Shown: positions 8,961 to 17,668 of the stretch, piece after piece
How the letters are laid out: every line of letters starts with the position of its first letter
Numbering within the stretch: the stretch's first letter is position 1
Notes under the pieces: model-generated
Database searches by the model: none
Seen by the model: only the letters and a program-made list of their open reading frames with translations
Told to the model about the DNA's origin: nothing
Program-made: the position numbers and the translations under genes
From: CBDFKJ01 sp965248805
Lineage (GTDB): Bacteria > Pseudomonadota > Alphaproteobacteria > UBA6615
Length of the DNA: 64,000 bases
Reading direction: 5' to 3'
Assembly: GCA_965248805.1 (NCBI GenBank)
Contig: CBDFKJ010000007.1
Span: 503,025-567,024, forward strand

Positions 8961-10076
8961 GAGGCTGTTGACGAACTCGGTTGAGATCGGCTGGCCGTCG
9001 TGATTGCGTCTGCTTGGCGCATTCAGAGACAGGGGTCGGCGCGATGATGGGCGAGCAGGTTGGGCGGCAGGATCGACTGTTCTACGCGTTCTGTCTCGAG
9101 GATCGGGTTCCGGTCGATAACTTGCTGCGCCGGATCGATGCGGTTCTCGACCTAAGTTGGCTTCGCAGTGCGCTGAAGCCTTGCTACAGCCATACGGGCA
9201 GTCCGTCGGTCGATCCGGAGCCGCTGATCCGTATGCTGCTCGTGGGCTATTGCTACTCGATCCGCTCGGAGCGGCGGCTGTGCCAGGAGGTCGAGATGAA
9301 CTTGGCCTACCGCTGGTTCTGTCGGCTCGGTCTCGAGGATACGGTTCCGGACCATTCGACCTTCTCGGTCACCCGCCGCGGCCGGTTCCGCCAAGGCGAG
9401 GCGTTCCGGCAGGTGTTCGAGCATGTGTTGCGTGACTGTCGCGACATCGATCCCCACATCCCGATCAAGGATATGAGCAGGCGGAGCGACGGAACGCTCT
9501 CTCGCGCGGACTTCACCTTCGATGCCGAGCGCGATGTCTATATCTGCCCCCAGCGCAAGACATTGCGAACAACGGGACGGGTGTTCGCGGGCAATGCCTT
9601 GTACTACCGAGCGAGCAAGTTCGATTGCGAACGATGTCCGTTGAAGCCCGGATGCTGTCCGAAAGCACCCGTGCGCCGGATCCCGCGCGACGTGAACGAA
9701 GCGGCGCGCGATCACGCCCGGGCTCTGATGGGGACCGAGCCGTTCCTTCAATCCGGGCGTGAGCGCAAGAAGATTGAGACTCTGTTCGGTGACATCAAGC
9801 GCAACCTCGGCTCACACGGCTGAGATTGCGCGGACTGAGCGGCGCCAGGGACGAGTTCCTGCTCGCCGCCACGGTGCAAAACCCCAAGCGCCTGGTAAAG
9901 CTCGCTGCCATACCACCACCGCGATCCGTCATCGCATAATCAATGCAATGAATAACCCCAACCGATCGATCAAGAACACAACGCCCCGGCATCGGCCGGA
10001 AGCCGAACCAGAATGTCCGCTACTACCAATAGCGGACATCAATAACCGGCTCACATCCGAGTTCGTCAACAGCCTC
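8961..10076 (+). mobile_element. Internally deleted IS1182-type element
   Basis: It is bounded by a perfect 20-bp inverted repeat (GAGGCTGTTGACGAACTCGG at 8961-8980 and its complement at 10057-10076). The transposase inside has lost its middle third, so this is a deletion derivative that could only move if a related transposase acted on its ends. A second, differently damaged relative lies at 15.2-17.4 kb and has similar ends (GAGGCTGTTGAAGAAGTC). Confidence 0.8.
9044..9955 (+). pseudogene. IS1182-type transposase, internally deleted and frameshifted
   Basis: The N-terminal part (GRQDRLFYAFCLEDRVPVDN, then RSERRLCQEVEMNLAYRWFC) matches the relative at 15258 closely. After FRQVFEHVLRDC near 9445 the sequence jumps to PHIPIKDMSRRSDGTLSRAD. 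The stretch holding the first two catalytic acids is therefore missing. The C-terminal part has the usual CPLKPGC zinc-like cluster and ERKKIETLFGDIKRNLG. A one-base deletion near 9815 then moves the last 38 or so residues (LTRLRLRGLSGARDEFLLAA) into another frame. Not functional. Confidence 0.85.
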
Positions 10077-11079
10077 AGCTATTCGCGCCCTTTCTGATGG
10101 CCTGACAGCGCGTCTGCTCTGGCCGTAGCTGCGGAAGTTCCGGCGGCGATGTCCGGTTTCCTCGTGCTGACGTCCGCTGCGCATTCCGATGAAAGCGGCC
10201 ACTGATTCCGACGGAAAGCGGCCACCCGTTCCGATCCAAAACGGCCACTTTGGCCGGGGGTCGAATTGGGCGTCGTGATCGTCGCCGTTGGGTGTTCCTT
10301 TGATGTCGTTTTTGCTCTGTATGGTCAATCGCGTTGGCGTTGATATTTTCGGCGATGGCCTTTCGCATGGAGGGCCCGACGAGGTCGATCCGATGGGCAT
10401 TGTGGACGATGCGGTCGAGGATGGCGTCGGCGAAGGTGGGTTCGCCGATGACGTCGTGCCACTTCGCCAACGGCAGCTGGCTGGTGACCAGGATGGCGGC
10501 GTTGTTGTATCGGTCCTCGACGATTTCCATGAGATCGCGTCGCTGATCGGGATTGAGGCGGTCGGGGCCCCAATCGTCGAGAATCAGGAGATTGGCTCTG
10601 GTGAGGGCCCGGAACAGGTGGGGGTAGCGGCCGTCGGCGCGCCCCATTTCCAGTTCGGCGAACATCCTTGGGATGCGCTTGTAGAGGACGGAGAAGTCGT
10701 CGCGGCAGGCCTTCTGGCCGAGCGCGCAGGCGAGCCATGATTTACCGACGCCGCAGGGGCCGGTGATGATCAGGTTTTGTTTTCTTGTGATCCATTGGCC
10801 TCTGGTCAGTTGCTGGAACAGGGCTTTATCGAGGCGCCGGGGGGCGCGGTAATCGACATCCTCGATGCAGGCGTCCGGATGGCGCAGGCGTGCGTTGCGA
10901 AGCCTGTAGGTCAATCGCCGGTCGTTGCGTTCGGCCTCTTCTCGGTCGAGCAGCAGGGCCAGCCATTGAGCATGGTCGAGTTCGCCGGCCTGGGCGTTGT
11001 CACCTAATTCGGCGAAGGCGCGCGCCATGCCGTGCAGCTTGAGATGCCTGAGTTGGTCGAGGGTGGGATGGTGCAGCAT
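10075..11079 (-). CDS. istB: IS21 helper ATPase IstB
   Basis: AAA+ ATPase that assembles the IS21 transpososome with IstA. Walker A is GPCGVGKSWLACALG, Walker B LLILDDWG, followed by NNAAILVTSQLPLAKWHDVI typical of IstB. A GAGGAG ribosome site precedes the ATG at 11079. The frame has no stop after the usual IstB end (SMRKAIAENINAN near residue 245). It runs through the terminal repeats and leaves the element at 10178, giving 334 residues with an extra arginine-rich tail. This stop loss is either tolerated or a mark of decay. Confidence 0.88.
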   Translation of the reverse strand: MLHHPTLDQLRHLKLHGMARAFAELGDNAQAGELDHAQWLALLLDREEAERNDRRLTYRLRNARLRHPDACIEDVDYRAPRRLDKALFQQLTRGQWITRKQNLIITGPCGVGKSWLACALGQKACRDDFSVLYKRIPRMFAELEMGRADGRYPHLFRALTRANLLILDDWGPDRLNPDQRRDLMEIVEDRYNNAAILVTSQLPLAKWHDVIGEPTFADAILDRIVHNAHRIDLVGPSMRKAIAENINANAIDHTEQKRHQRNTQRRRSRRPIRPPAKVAVLDRNGWPLSVGISGRFHRNAQRTSARGNRTSPPELPQLRPEQTRCQAIRKGANS

Positions 11080-11088
11080 GATGTCTCC

Positions 11089-12624
11089 TCAGTGAAAGTA
11101 TTGCGGGCCGCGGATATTGGGGTGATCGATCGCCGGCCCGTCCGTGGCCTGTCGCGGTGCGCGGCGCTCGAGTTTGTTCTTGAGGATGGAGGCGACGGAA
11201 GAATAGGAGGTGGCGTCGATCTCCAGGGCTCGTTCGCAGGCGGCCTCCAGCCGTTCCGATCCGTAGGTCTTGGCGAGGCGAAGGATGCCGATACAGGAGC
11301 GGAAGCCCTGTTCGGGGTGCGGCCGGTTGCGCATGATGACATCGACCAGGATCTCGGTATTGGCTCCCACCGCCGTGGCCCGGCTTCGGATGCGCGCCGG
11401 TGTCCAACCGGCATAACGCCGGTGCGCACTGGGCATGTGTTCGGCGATGGTGGTGTGGCGTCGATTGCCGGATCCGCGCATGTGGGCGGCCACACGCTTG
11501 CCTTTATGGAAGATCTCGACGGTGCGCTCGGTGATCCGGGCCCAGAGCTTCTGTTTGGCCAGGGTATGGGGAACCGAATAGTAATGCTTGGCGATCTCGA
11601 CATGGTAGTCGAGGCCGGCGCGGCGCTGCTTCCATTCGGCGTATTGATAGGGTTGGGCAGGCAACGGCTTGAGCGCCGGTCGGTCGAGTGCTTCGAACAA
11701 TTTCCGGCGGGACGCGCCCAGATGCTTTGTCTCCCGCCCGTTCAGGTCTTCCAGCCGTTCATGGATGGCCTGGTTTAGTTCGGCGAGGCTGAAGAAACGG
11801 CGATTGCGCAGGCGGGCCAGAACCCAGCGCTCGACAATCTGGACGCTGACTTCCACTTTCGCTTTGTCCCGCGGTTTGCGCGGCCGTGCCGGCACGATCG
11901 CGGTGTCGTAATGGGCCGCCATGCCGGCATAGGTGCGGTTGATCTCGGGATCGTACAGACAGGCCTTGACGACGCCGGACTTGAGATTGTCCGGCACGAC
12001 TTGCGTCGCCACCCCGCCGAAGTAGGCGAAGGCGCGGCTGTGCGAGCCAATCCAGTTGGGCAGCGCTTGCGTCCAGGTCGCCTCGGCGTAGGTGTAGCTG
12101 GAGGCGCCCAGGGTGGCGACGAAGATCTGGGCCGCGCGGACCTCGCCGGTAAGGCCGTCGATCACCTCGGGGGTGGCGCCGGCATAATCGACGAACATCT
12201 TCTCGCCGGCCACATGGCTCTGACGCATGGTCGGGGCGAGCCCGCCCTTCCAGGCACGGTAGAGTTCGCAGAACCGGCTGTAGCCGTAGCCGTCCCGATG
12301 GACCGCGCGGTACTCTTCCCACAACAGGGACAGGGTGACGCCGGGCCGCTTCGACTCGCGATGCAGCACCGGCCAGTCGGGAAGCGACCGGCGATCGGGA
12401 GAAACCGCGACAGGCGGCGGGAACAGCAGCCGTTCCAGATCCTCGTCCGAAAGATCCTCGGCCAGCGGCCAGCCCAGACCCGCGCGGCGCGCGCGGTTGA
12501 TGTAATCGCCGACTGCCGTGCGGCCGATGTTCAAGCTGACGGCAATCCGCCGCTTCGACAATCCGCCGGCGTGCAGCCGTAGAACGTCGCTAATCTTGCG
12601 CATGGGCAATCTCTCCCGGGGCAT
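11089..12624 (-). CDS. istA: IS21 transposase IstA
   Basis: A 511-residue rve-type transposase. It has an N-terminal helix-turn-helix (LSKRRIAVSLNIGRTAVGDY) and a catalytic core with D in KMFVDYAGATPEV, D in VVPDNLKSGVVKA and E in KAKVEVSVQIVERW, then a C-terminal beta domain. The ATG at 12624 is preferred over an upstream TTG because GAGGAG lies just before it. The stop is 9 bp before the istB start, so the two are translated as one unit. Confidence 0.9.
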   Translation of the reverse strand: MPRERLPMRKISDVLRLHAGGLSKRRIAVSLNIGRTAVGDYINRARRAGLGWPLAEDLSDEDLERLLFPPPVAVSPDRRSLPDWPVLHRESKRPGVTLSLLWEEYRAVHRDGYGYSRFCELYRAWKGGLAPTMRQSHVAGEKMFVDYAGATPEVIDGLTGEVRAAQIFVATLGASSYTYAEATWTQALPNWIGSHSRAFAYFGGVATQVVPDNLKSGVVKACLYDPEINRTYAGMAAHYDTAIVPARPRKPRDKAKVEVSVQIVERWVLARLRNRRFFSLAELNQAIHERLEDLNGRETKHLGASRRKLFEALDRPALKPLPAQPYQYAEWKQRRAGLDYHVEIAKHYYSVPHTLAKQKLWARITERTVEIFHKGKRVAAHMRGSGNRRHTTIAEHMPSAHRRYAGWTPARIRSRATAVGANTEILVDVIMRNRPHPEQGFRSCIGILRLAKTYGSERLEAACERALEIDATSYSSVASILKNKLERRAPRQATDGPAIDHPNIRGPQYFH

Positions 12625-12701
12625 CCTCGCTCCTCTCAAAAGGCGCGAAGGTAGCCCCTGTCAGGATCACCCAACGAGGTCGATCACATCGCCAACCCGA
12701 C

Positions 12702-12795
12702 TGGCCGCTTTGGATCGGAATCGGTGGCCGGATTAAATCGGAATCGGTGGCCGGATTAAATCGGAATCAGTGGCCGCTTTGCGTCGGAATGCGCA
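12702..12795. repeat. IS21 right-end binding-site array
   Basis: Four head-to-tail copies of a 22-24 bp unit beginning TGGCCG. The outer two carry CTTT after it (TGGCCGCTTT) and the middle two carry GATT (TGGCCGGATT). Each unit ends TCGGAAT. Three copies in the opposite sense sit at the left end (10178-10250). Confidence 0.75.
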
Positions 12796-12798
12796 GAT

Positions 12799-13050
12799 GG
12801 CGCGGGAATCACGGGCCGCACATACCACGGCCTGCGGAAGCTGGCGTCGGTGCGGCTCGTAGAGGCGGGATGCACCGACCGCGAGATCATGGCCATCACC
12901 GGCCACAGAACGCATGCCATGGTTGGCAAGTACACGTCTGGCGCGGACCAGAAGAAGCTTGCCGGAGCCGCGATTTCCAAGCTGTCTCAGCATCTCAATT
13001 CGAACAGAAACAGAACGAAAACTGCTAAACGCCGAGGATTCAAGTGCTAA
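12799..13050 (+). pseudogene. Tyrosine integrase, C-terminal fragment
   Basis: Only the last 83 or so codons remain. They contain the catalytic arginine (YHGLRKLASVRLVEAG), the histidine box (IMAITGHRTHAM) and the nucleophile tyrosine (VGKYTSGADQKK). The 5' part was lost at the IS21 right end. The gene points at the tRNA-Cys gene 46 bp downstream, which suggests an old mobile element that used this tRNA as its attachment site. Confidence 0.8.
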
Positions 13051-13096
13051 ACATTATGGCGTCGATTCAGCTAAGTCGTTATAAGGACACGCAAAT

Positions 13097-13170
13097 GGCC
13101 CGGTGGCAGAGTGGCTATGCAGGGGACTGCAAATCCCCGTACGTCGGTTCGATTCCGGCCCGGGCCTCCA
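13097..13170 (+). tRNA. tRNA-Cys (GCA)
   Basis: A 74-nt cloverleaf. The acceptor strands GGCCCGG (13097-13103) and CCGGGCC (13160-13166) pair perfectly, with discriminator T and encoded CCA. The anticodon stem GGGGA/TCCCC encloses CTGCAAA, with anticodon GCA at 13129-13131. The T arm contains GGTTCGATTCC. It is the meeting point of two integrase remnants, one from each side. Confidence 0.95.
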
Positions 13171-13482
13171 CCGCGCAAGTCGTTGAAATTCCACCACTTA
13201 GTAGCCTTGCGGGTCCTTCGGCACGGTATCGCCGCTTCGGTCCCGTGTGTAATTTCTGTGTAACTGGGTCAGAGATTTTGCCCTCCTGAGGGCTTGGAAC
13301 ACGCCTGCCAAGTGTCCTCACGGCACGGTCGATATGCGGGTCGTGGACGTGTGTGTACTTGAGAACCATTGCCAGCGTCCTATGGCCGCTGATCTTCTGG
13401 ATGGTTGGCAGATCGATGCCGGACCGAACCAGGTTCGTGATCGCGGTGTGCCTCACCACGTGCGGCGTGATTTTGGCGGGAT

Positions 13483-14565
13483 CTAGTGGATTGATTCCAA
13501 CGTTTGGAACCCTCGGTTTCGGGCTGCGATGATGTCGTCGGGGTCGGCTTTCGATATGAATGGCTGTGGGTTGGCCGCATTGTATTCGCGGACGAAGCGG
13601 TTGATTGCGGCCTGGAGATCGACGACGGAATGGAAGACGCCGTGCTTGAGCCGCCGCCGGGTGAGTTTTGCGAAGAAGCCCTCGACGGCATTGAGCCACG
13701 AGCAGGAGGTCGGTGTGAAGTGGAAAGTCCAGCGCGGATGGCGGGCGAGCCAGGCGCGGACCTTGTCCTTGTTGTGCGCCGCGTAGTTGTCGACGATCGC
13801 GTGGATGGCCTTGTCCGCCGGCACCGTGCGCTCGATGCGGTTGAGGAAGCGGATGAACTCCTGATGGCGGTGGCGCTGCATGTTCTGGCCGATCACCGTT
13901 CCGTCCAGAACGTTGAGCGCCGCAAACAGCGTGGTCGTGCCGTGCCGTTTGTAGTCATGGTGCCGGCGCGTCCCTTCTTCATCGGCAGACCGGCGGTCGA
14001 GCGCCTGGATCTGTGACTTCTCATCGATCGACAACACCACCGCATGGGCCGGCGGGTCGACATACAGGCCGACGATATCGGTGAGTTTCTCGGCGAAGGC
14101 AGGGTCGGTCGACAGCTTGAAGTTGCGCCAGCGGTGCGGGCTGAGACCGTGAGCCTTCCAGATCGCCTGCACCGTCGAGGCGGCAATACCGGCCGCCCTG
14201 GCCATCGCGCGCAACGTCCAGTGGGTCGCCTCAAACGGCGGCGGTTGCTGCGTCAGGCGCACGATCTCGGCGACACGATCGAGCGGGACCGGCGCCTTGC
14301 CGGGCGGACGGGACTTGTCGCGAAGCAGGCCGCCGACACCCTCGTGCATGAACCGCTCTTGCCAGCGCCACACGCAGGTCTTGGACTTGCCGGTCTCGGT
14401 CATGATCGCCGAGGTGCCCAGACCCTCGCCGCTGAGAAGGACAATATGTGCCCGCCAGACGTGTTTCTGCGGGCTCTTGGGATCCGCGACGACCGCGCGC
14501 AATCGCTGACGGTCGCCGGCGGATAGGGTGAAGGAGATTCCACTGCGCATGCGCCAGATTCGCAT
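13483..14565 (-). CDS. IS630-family transposase (copy A)
   Basis: A 360-residue transposase with an N-terminal helix-turn-helix pair (GLGTSAIMTETGKSKTCVWR) and a Tc1/mariner-type DDE core: D in VVLSIDEKSQIQALDRR, D in IHAIVDNYAAHNK and E in CSWLNAVEGFFAKLTRR. It has MARAAG and PFISKADP, identical to copy C. It appears intact. It starts ATG with no strong ribosome site. Confidence 0.93.
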   Translation of the reverse strand: MRIWRMRSGISFTLSAGDRQRLRAVVADPKSPQKHVWRAHIVLLSGEGLGTSAIMTETGKSKTCVWRWQERFMHEGVGGLLRDKSRPPGKAPVPLDRVAEIVRLTQQPPPFEATHWTLRAMARAAGIAASTVQAIWKAHGLSPHRWRNFKLSTDPAFAEKLTDIVGLYVDPPAHAVVLSIDEKSQIQALDRRSADEEGTRRHHDYKRHGTTTLFAALNVLDGTVIGQNMQRHRHQEFIRFLNRIERTVPADKAIHAIVDNYAAHNKDKVRAWLARHPRWTFHFTPTSCSWLNAVEGFFAKLTRRRLKHGVFHSVVDLQAAINRFVREYNAANPQPFISKADPDDIIAARNRGFQTLESIH

Positions 14566-14619
14566 AACACAGCAAAATACGGAATCCCAATTCGGACTCT
14601 TTCATTCCGATCAATCCAC
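13486..14619 (-). mobile_element. IS630-family element, copy A (1134 bp)
   Basis: Ends GTGGATTGAT at both termini, flanked by TA at 13484-13485 and 14620-14621, the standard IS630 target. All full copies in this window share this length, apart from small indels in copy D. Confidence 0.93.
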
Positions 14620-14865
14620 TAGGCCGGCTCGGACCACGGCGCGCTTGAAGGACCGGCTCATGTTCGTGCGGCGACCCGCCGCGCTCAGGTTGGGTCGCGC
14701 GGTCGGGAATATCCAGCCGTCGGGATCAGACGCCATGGCGCGTTCCTTCGCCAGCACCTCGGCGAGTTCGGGTGTGATCGGTTGGTCTCGGACTCCCGCC
14801 TTCGCTTGCGGGATGCGCAACCGAAGGTTTTGCAGGTCGAGCTCGTCGAACCGGGCCCTTCTGGC

Positions 14866-14976
14866 GTAGGCGTCTAGTCCGTCCTCAAACGGCCCTGACA
14901 TGGCTACAACTGGCGTCAAGACGACGGCGAGGATGCCAACAATGCCGGCCGCCAGCGCGCGCATTCGCTCAACCAC
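14866..14976 (-). pseudogene. Sel1-type exported protein, N-terminal stub
   Basis: The first 38 codons (MVERMRALAAGIVGILAVVL, then TPVVAMSGPFEDGLDAYA) are a signal peptide plus the opening of a Sel1-repeat protein. They are fused in frame to the middle of the integrase remnant downstream. The junction near 14865 marks a deletion between two unrelated genes. The family assignment rests on the short GPFEDGLDAYA segment, so it is tentative. Confidence 0.5.
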
Positions 14977-15176
14977 GCTGCATTTCTACGGCAATTCGAC
15001 GGGAAGCGCATTTGGTTGTGTAATATAAACGAGCATCCCCCAGAAGGCTGTCCACCGGCGACGATAGTGGCTCTGGGAGGGCCCTCCTGCAAGATTTCGG
15101 TGGCCGTGGTGCCAGCAGGAGCTTGGCGCCGCATATTTGACGTCTTGGGACGGTTTGCCAAGATCTACTTATGGCT
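14977..15176. other. Spacer without recognisable gene
   Basis: I find no supported coding sequence between the Sel1 stub and the left end of the second IS1182-type element. No tRNA or clear promoter is visible. Confidence 0.4.
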
Positions 15177-15627
15177 GAGGCTGTTGAAGAAGTCCTTTTA
15201 GCGGCTCGTGCTGGCGTGATTCCCTGAGGCTGATGCTACCAGCGGGAGGTCACTGCGATGATGGGCGCGTCTGTTGGTCGTCAAAACCGTCTTTTCTATG
15301 AGTTTTGTCTCGAGGATCGGGTTCCTGCGGATCACTTGTTGCGCAAGATCGATGGGGTTCTGCAACTCGCTTGGCTGCGTCAGAAGCTAGGGCCGTATTA
15401 CAGCCATACGGGTTGCCCGTCGATCGATCCGGAACTGCTGATCCGGATGCTTGTGGTCGGCTACTGCTACTCGATCCGCTCGGAGCGGCGGCTGTGCCAG
15501 GAGGTAGAGATGAACCTGGCGTACCGCTGGTTCTGCCGGCTCGGTCTCGAAGACAAGGTGCCGGATCACTCGACATTTTCGGTCAACCGCCATGGTCGTT
15601 TCCGCGATAGCGATATCTTGCGCCAGG

Positions 15628-16919
15628 TGGACGCCTCCATTTACCTCGTGAATTTTGCCTCGTTGTGATTCTCTACGGCGGTTCGGTTTGAGGAGGTATT
15701 GATGAGGCAGGCTGGTCTGTTCGGCTTACCGGATCATCTTCGAAAGCTTTCGGCGACGGGTGATCCGTTGGAGGTGCTGGCAAAGGTCGTCGACTTCGAG
15801 ATTTTCCGCGCGCCGCTTGAGGCTGCGCTGGGCTATTCGGACGGATCGAAAGGTGGCCGCCCGGCCTACGATGCGGTGGCGATGCTCAAGGTTCTGATCC
15901 TGGCCGCGCGGCACACGGTGAGTGACGAGCGGATGGAGTTTCTGATCCGCGATCGCTTGAGCTGGCTTCGCTTCCTAGGCTTCGATCTCGGAGCGCCGAC
16001 GCCGGACCGCAACACCATATGGACCTTTCGCGAGCGTCTGGTCCGGGCCGGGGCGATGGATAAGCTGTTTGCCGCCTTCGATGGCGAATTGCGCCGGTGC
16101 GGCTATCTGGCGATGGGCGGGCAGATCGTCGATGCGACGTTGGTATCGGCGCCCAAGCAGCGCCACAGCGATGACGAGAAGCGGGCGATCAAGGCGGGCA
16201 AGAGCGCGTCCGAGGTCTGGCCCGATCAGCCAGCCAAGGCGGCGCAGAAGGACACGGATGCGCGGTGGACGGTGAAGACCGGGCGGCGCAAGAACCCCGC
16301 CGGGTCGCAACGGCGCATGCCCGACATCGCGATCCCGGTGTTCGGCTACAAGAATCATGTCGTCATCGATCGGGCCTACGGCTTCATCCGCAGCTCGGCT
16401 GTGACCGATGCCGCCCGCCATGACGGCAAGATGTTGCGTCAGCTCGTCACCGGCGACAATCTGGCCGCCGGCGTGTGGGCTGACAGCGCCTATCGCTCGA
16501 AGGCCAACGAGGCGTGGCTGGCCGGCAAGGGTCGGGTCTCCCACATCCACCGCAAGAAGCCGCCGGGCCGGGCCATGCCCAAGGCGACCGCCCAGGCCAA
16601 TGCCCGCAAGTCAGCGGTCCGTGCGCATGTGGAGCACGTCTTCGCCCAGCAGAAGGATCGCATGGGCCTTTTCATCCGTACCATCGGGCTCAAGCGGGCG
16701 GAGGCCAAGATCGGCCTCGCCAACCTGGCTTACAATTTCCAGCGTCTGATCTTCCATGAGCGCAGGGCCGCCATGGTATGAGTCCGCCTGAATAGCGCCA
16801 AAACCCTCCGCCGAGAACGAAACGGCGGATGGTTGCGGACGTCAACACCGCCGATCTCAGCGAAAGTCGGACAGCACACCAAAATCTTCGTCAAATCCCC
16901 CGGTTGTTGGAGGTCTCCA
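15628..16919 (+). mobile_element. IS5-family element, copy 3 (1292 bp)
   Basis: Flanked by GG on both sides (15626-15627 and 16920-16921). Reading-frame restoration in the host gene proves that the duplication is exactly 2 bp and that the element is exactly 1292 bp. Confidence 0.93.
15699..16781 (+). CDS. IS5-family DDE transposase (copy 3)
   Basis: A 360-residue transposase like copies 1 and 2 but with E instead of K at residue 33 (DFEIFRAP). Catalytic acids and the GAGGAGG ribosome site are conserved. It looks intact. Confidence 0.93.
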   Translation: MMRQAGLFGLPDHLRKLSATGDPLEVLAKVVDFEIFRAPLEAALGYSDGSKGGRPAYDAVAMLKVLILAARHTVSDERMEFLIRDRLSWLRFLGFDLGAPTPDRNTIWTFRERLVRAGAMDKLFAAFDGELRRCGYLAMGGQIVDATLVSAPKQRHSDDEKRAIKAGKSASEVWPDQPAKAAQKDTDARWTVKTGRRKNPAGSQRRMPDIAIPVFGYKNHVVIDRAYGFIRSSAVTDAARHDGKMLRQLVTGDNLAAGVWADSAYRSKANEAWLAGKGRVSHIHRKKPPGRAMPKATAQANARKSAVRAHVEHVFAQQKDRMGLFIRTIGLKRAEAKIGLANLAYNFQRLIFHERRAAMV

Positions 16920-17428
16920 GGTCTTTGAGAGCATCGTGCGCCAATGCATGGATGTCGGGCTGGTTGGCGGCGAGGGTTTTGCGGTCGATGCGAGTGTGAT
17001 TGAGGCAGACGCCAGCCGCTTTGCGCGCATCGAGGGCTCAGAGATCGATTGGACGGACGAGCAGCGGGCGCGCCGGCCGGTGCACGAGCATCTCTCATCG
17101 CTCGACGGCGAGCCGTCGCCGACCAACCCCGAACGTGCGCCCAAAGCACTATCGCCAACCGATCCTGCGGCGGCGTGGACGACGCGCGGGCGCCACAAGG
17201 TGATGTCCGGCTACAGCCTCAACTATCTGATCGACAATGAACACGCCGTGATCGTCGATGTCGAGGCGACGCCGACGCGTATCTCCAAGGAGGTTGGCGC
17301 CACCGAGACCGTGATCGAGCGCACGGAAGACAGTCTCGATCTAAAGCCCGATCGCATCGCTGCCGATGTCGCTTACGGCACCGGCGAGATGCTCGGCTGG
17401 CTGGTGGAACGCGGCATCGAGCGTCGGT

Positions 17429-17668
17429 AAGCGCTATCTGATCCACGTCGCCGGACACAACCTGGGCGTCCTATTGCGCCAGTTGGTCGGCGCCGGGACC
17501 CCGCGAGAGGCTGCGGCCAAGGGCTTGGCGGTCCTGCTGCTTGTCTTGCGACAGGAACAATCGCTGATCATTATCCTCGCCCTCAATAACCCCCCGGCGC
17601 CGGGTCTCGCCGCCGCCATTGTTATCACGCCCGATGCTTCATCAACTCAGTCTTCTTCAACGGGCTGA
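17429..17668 (+). mobile_element. 3' remnant of the IS found complete at 43.3-44.75 kb
   Basis: It encodes the last 70 or so residues of that element's transposase (KRYLIHVAGHNLGVLLRQLV, TPREAAAKGLAVLLLVL) and ends with the same CTTCTTCAACGGGCTGA terminus, followed by TA. It is fused directly to the truncated IS1182-type transposase, so a deletion or recombination joined two unrelated IS elements here. Confidence 0.85.

Larger units (their letters stand above)
10178..12795 (-). mobile_element. IS21-family element
   Basis: It holds istA and istB in the usual order on the minus strand. Both ends start with TGCGCATTCCGA and carry arrays of a repeated motif of the form TGGCCG-(C)TTT-N3-TCGGAAT: three units at 10178-10250 and four at 12702-12795. 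These are the multiple transposase-binding sites seen at IS21 ends. I found no target duplication. The right end truncates an integrase gene whose 5' part is missing from the left flank, so a deletion probably followed insertion. Confidence 0.85.
13115..14865 (-). pseudogene. Tyrosine integrase at tRNA-Cys, split by IS630 copy A
   Basis: The 5' piece (14865-14622) reads RRARFDELDLQNLRLRIPQA, then QPITPELAEVLAKERA, and ends RAVVRAGL. The 3' piece (13483 downward) reads DPAKITPHVVRHTAI, ISGHRTLAMVLKYTHVHD. Removing IS630 copy A and one TA joins them exactly as AGLDPAKITPHVVRHT. The catalytic R, H, R, H and Y can all be assigned. The frame runs on across the antisense strand of tRNA-Cys, as is usual for integrases next to their attachment tRNA. 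The N-terminal DNA-binding domain is missing. It is replaced at about 14865 by the signal peptide of an unrelated protein. Confidence 0.85.
15258..17427 (+). pseudogene. IS1182-type transposase, IS5-interrupted and truncated
   Basis: Part one (15258-15627) encodes GRQNRLFYEFCLEDRVPADH through DSDILRQ. Part two begins at 16920. Deleting the IS5 copy and one GG gives CAG-GTC-TTT-GAG, so the protein reads DILRQVFESIVRQCMD with no loss, as in the relative at 9 kb (FRQVFEHV). The second part keeps catalytic regions (GFAVDASVIEADASR, RIAADVAYGTGEMLGWLVER) but ends at the junction near 17428. The C-terminal third is lost. Confidence 0.88.
15177..17428 (+). mobile_element. IS1182-type element carrying IS5 copy 3
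   Basis: The left end GAGGCTGTTGAAGAAGTC begins at 15177. The transposase gene starts at 15258, is interrupted by IS5 copy 3 at 15628-16919, resumes, and is then cut off near 17428. There it abuts the tail of a different IS. The right end is therefore missing. Confidence 0.8.

Noticed and set aside
8570..9022. 150-codon minus-strand frame over the hicB remnant
   Set aside because: It crosses the IS5 end and the IS1182 end, so it cannot be an ancestral gene, and the plus-strand HicB reading explains the region better.
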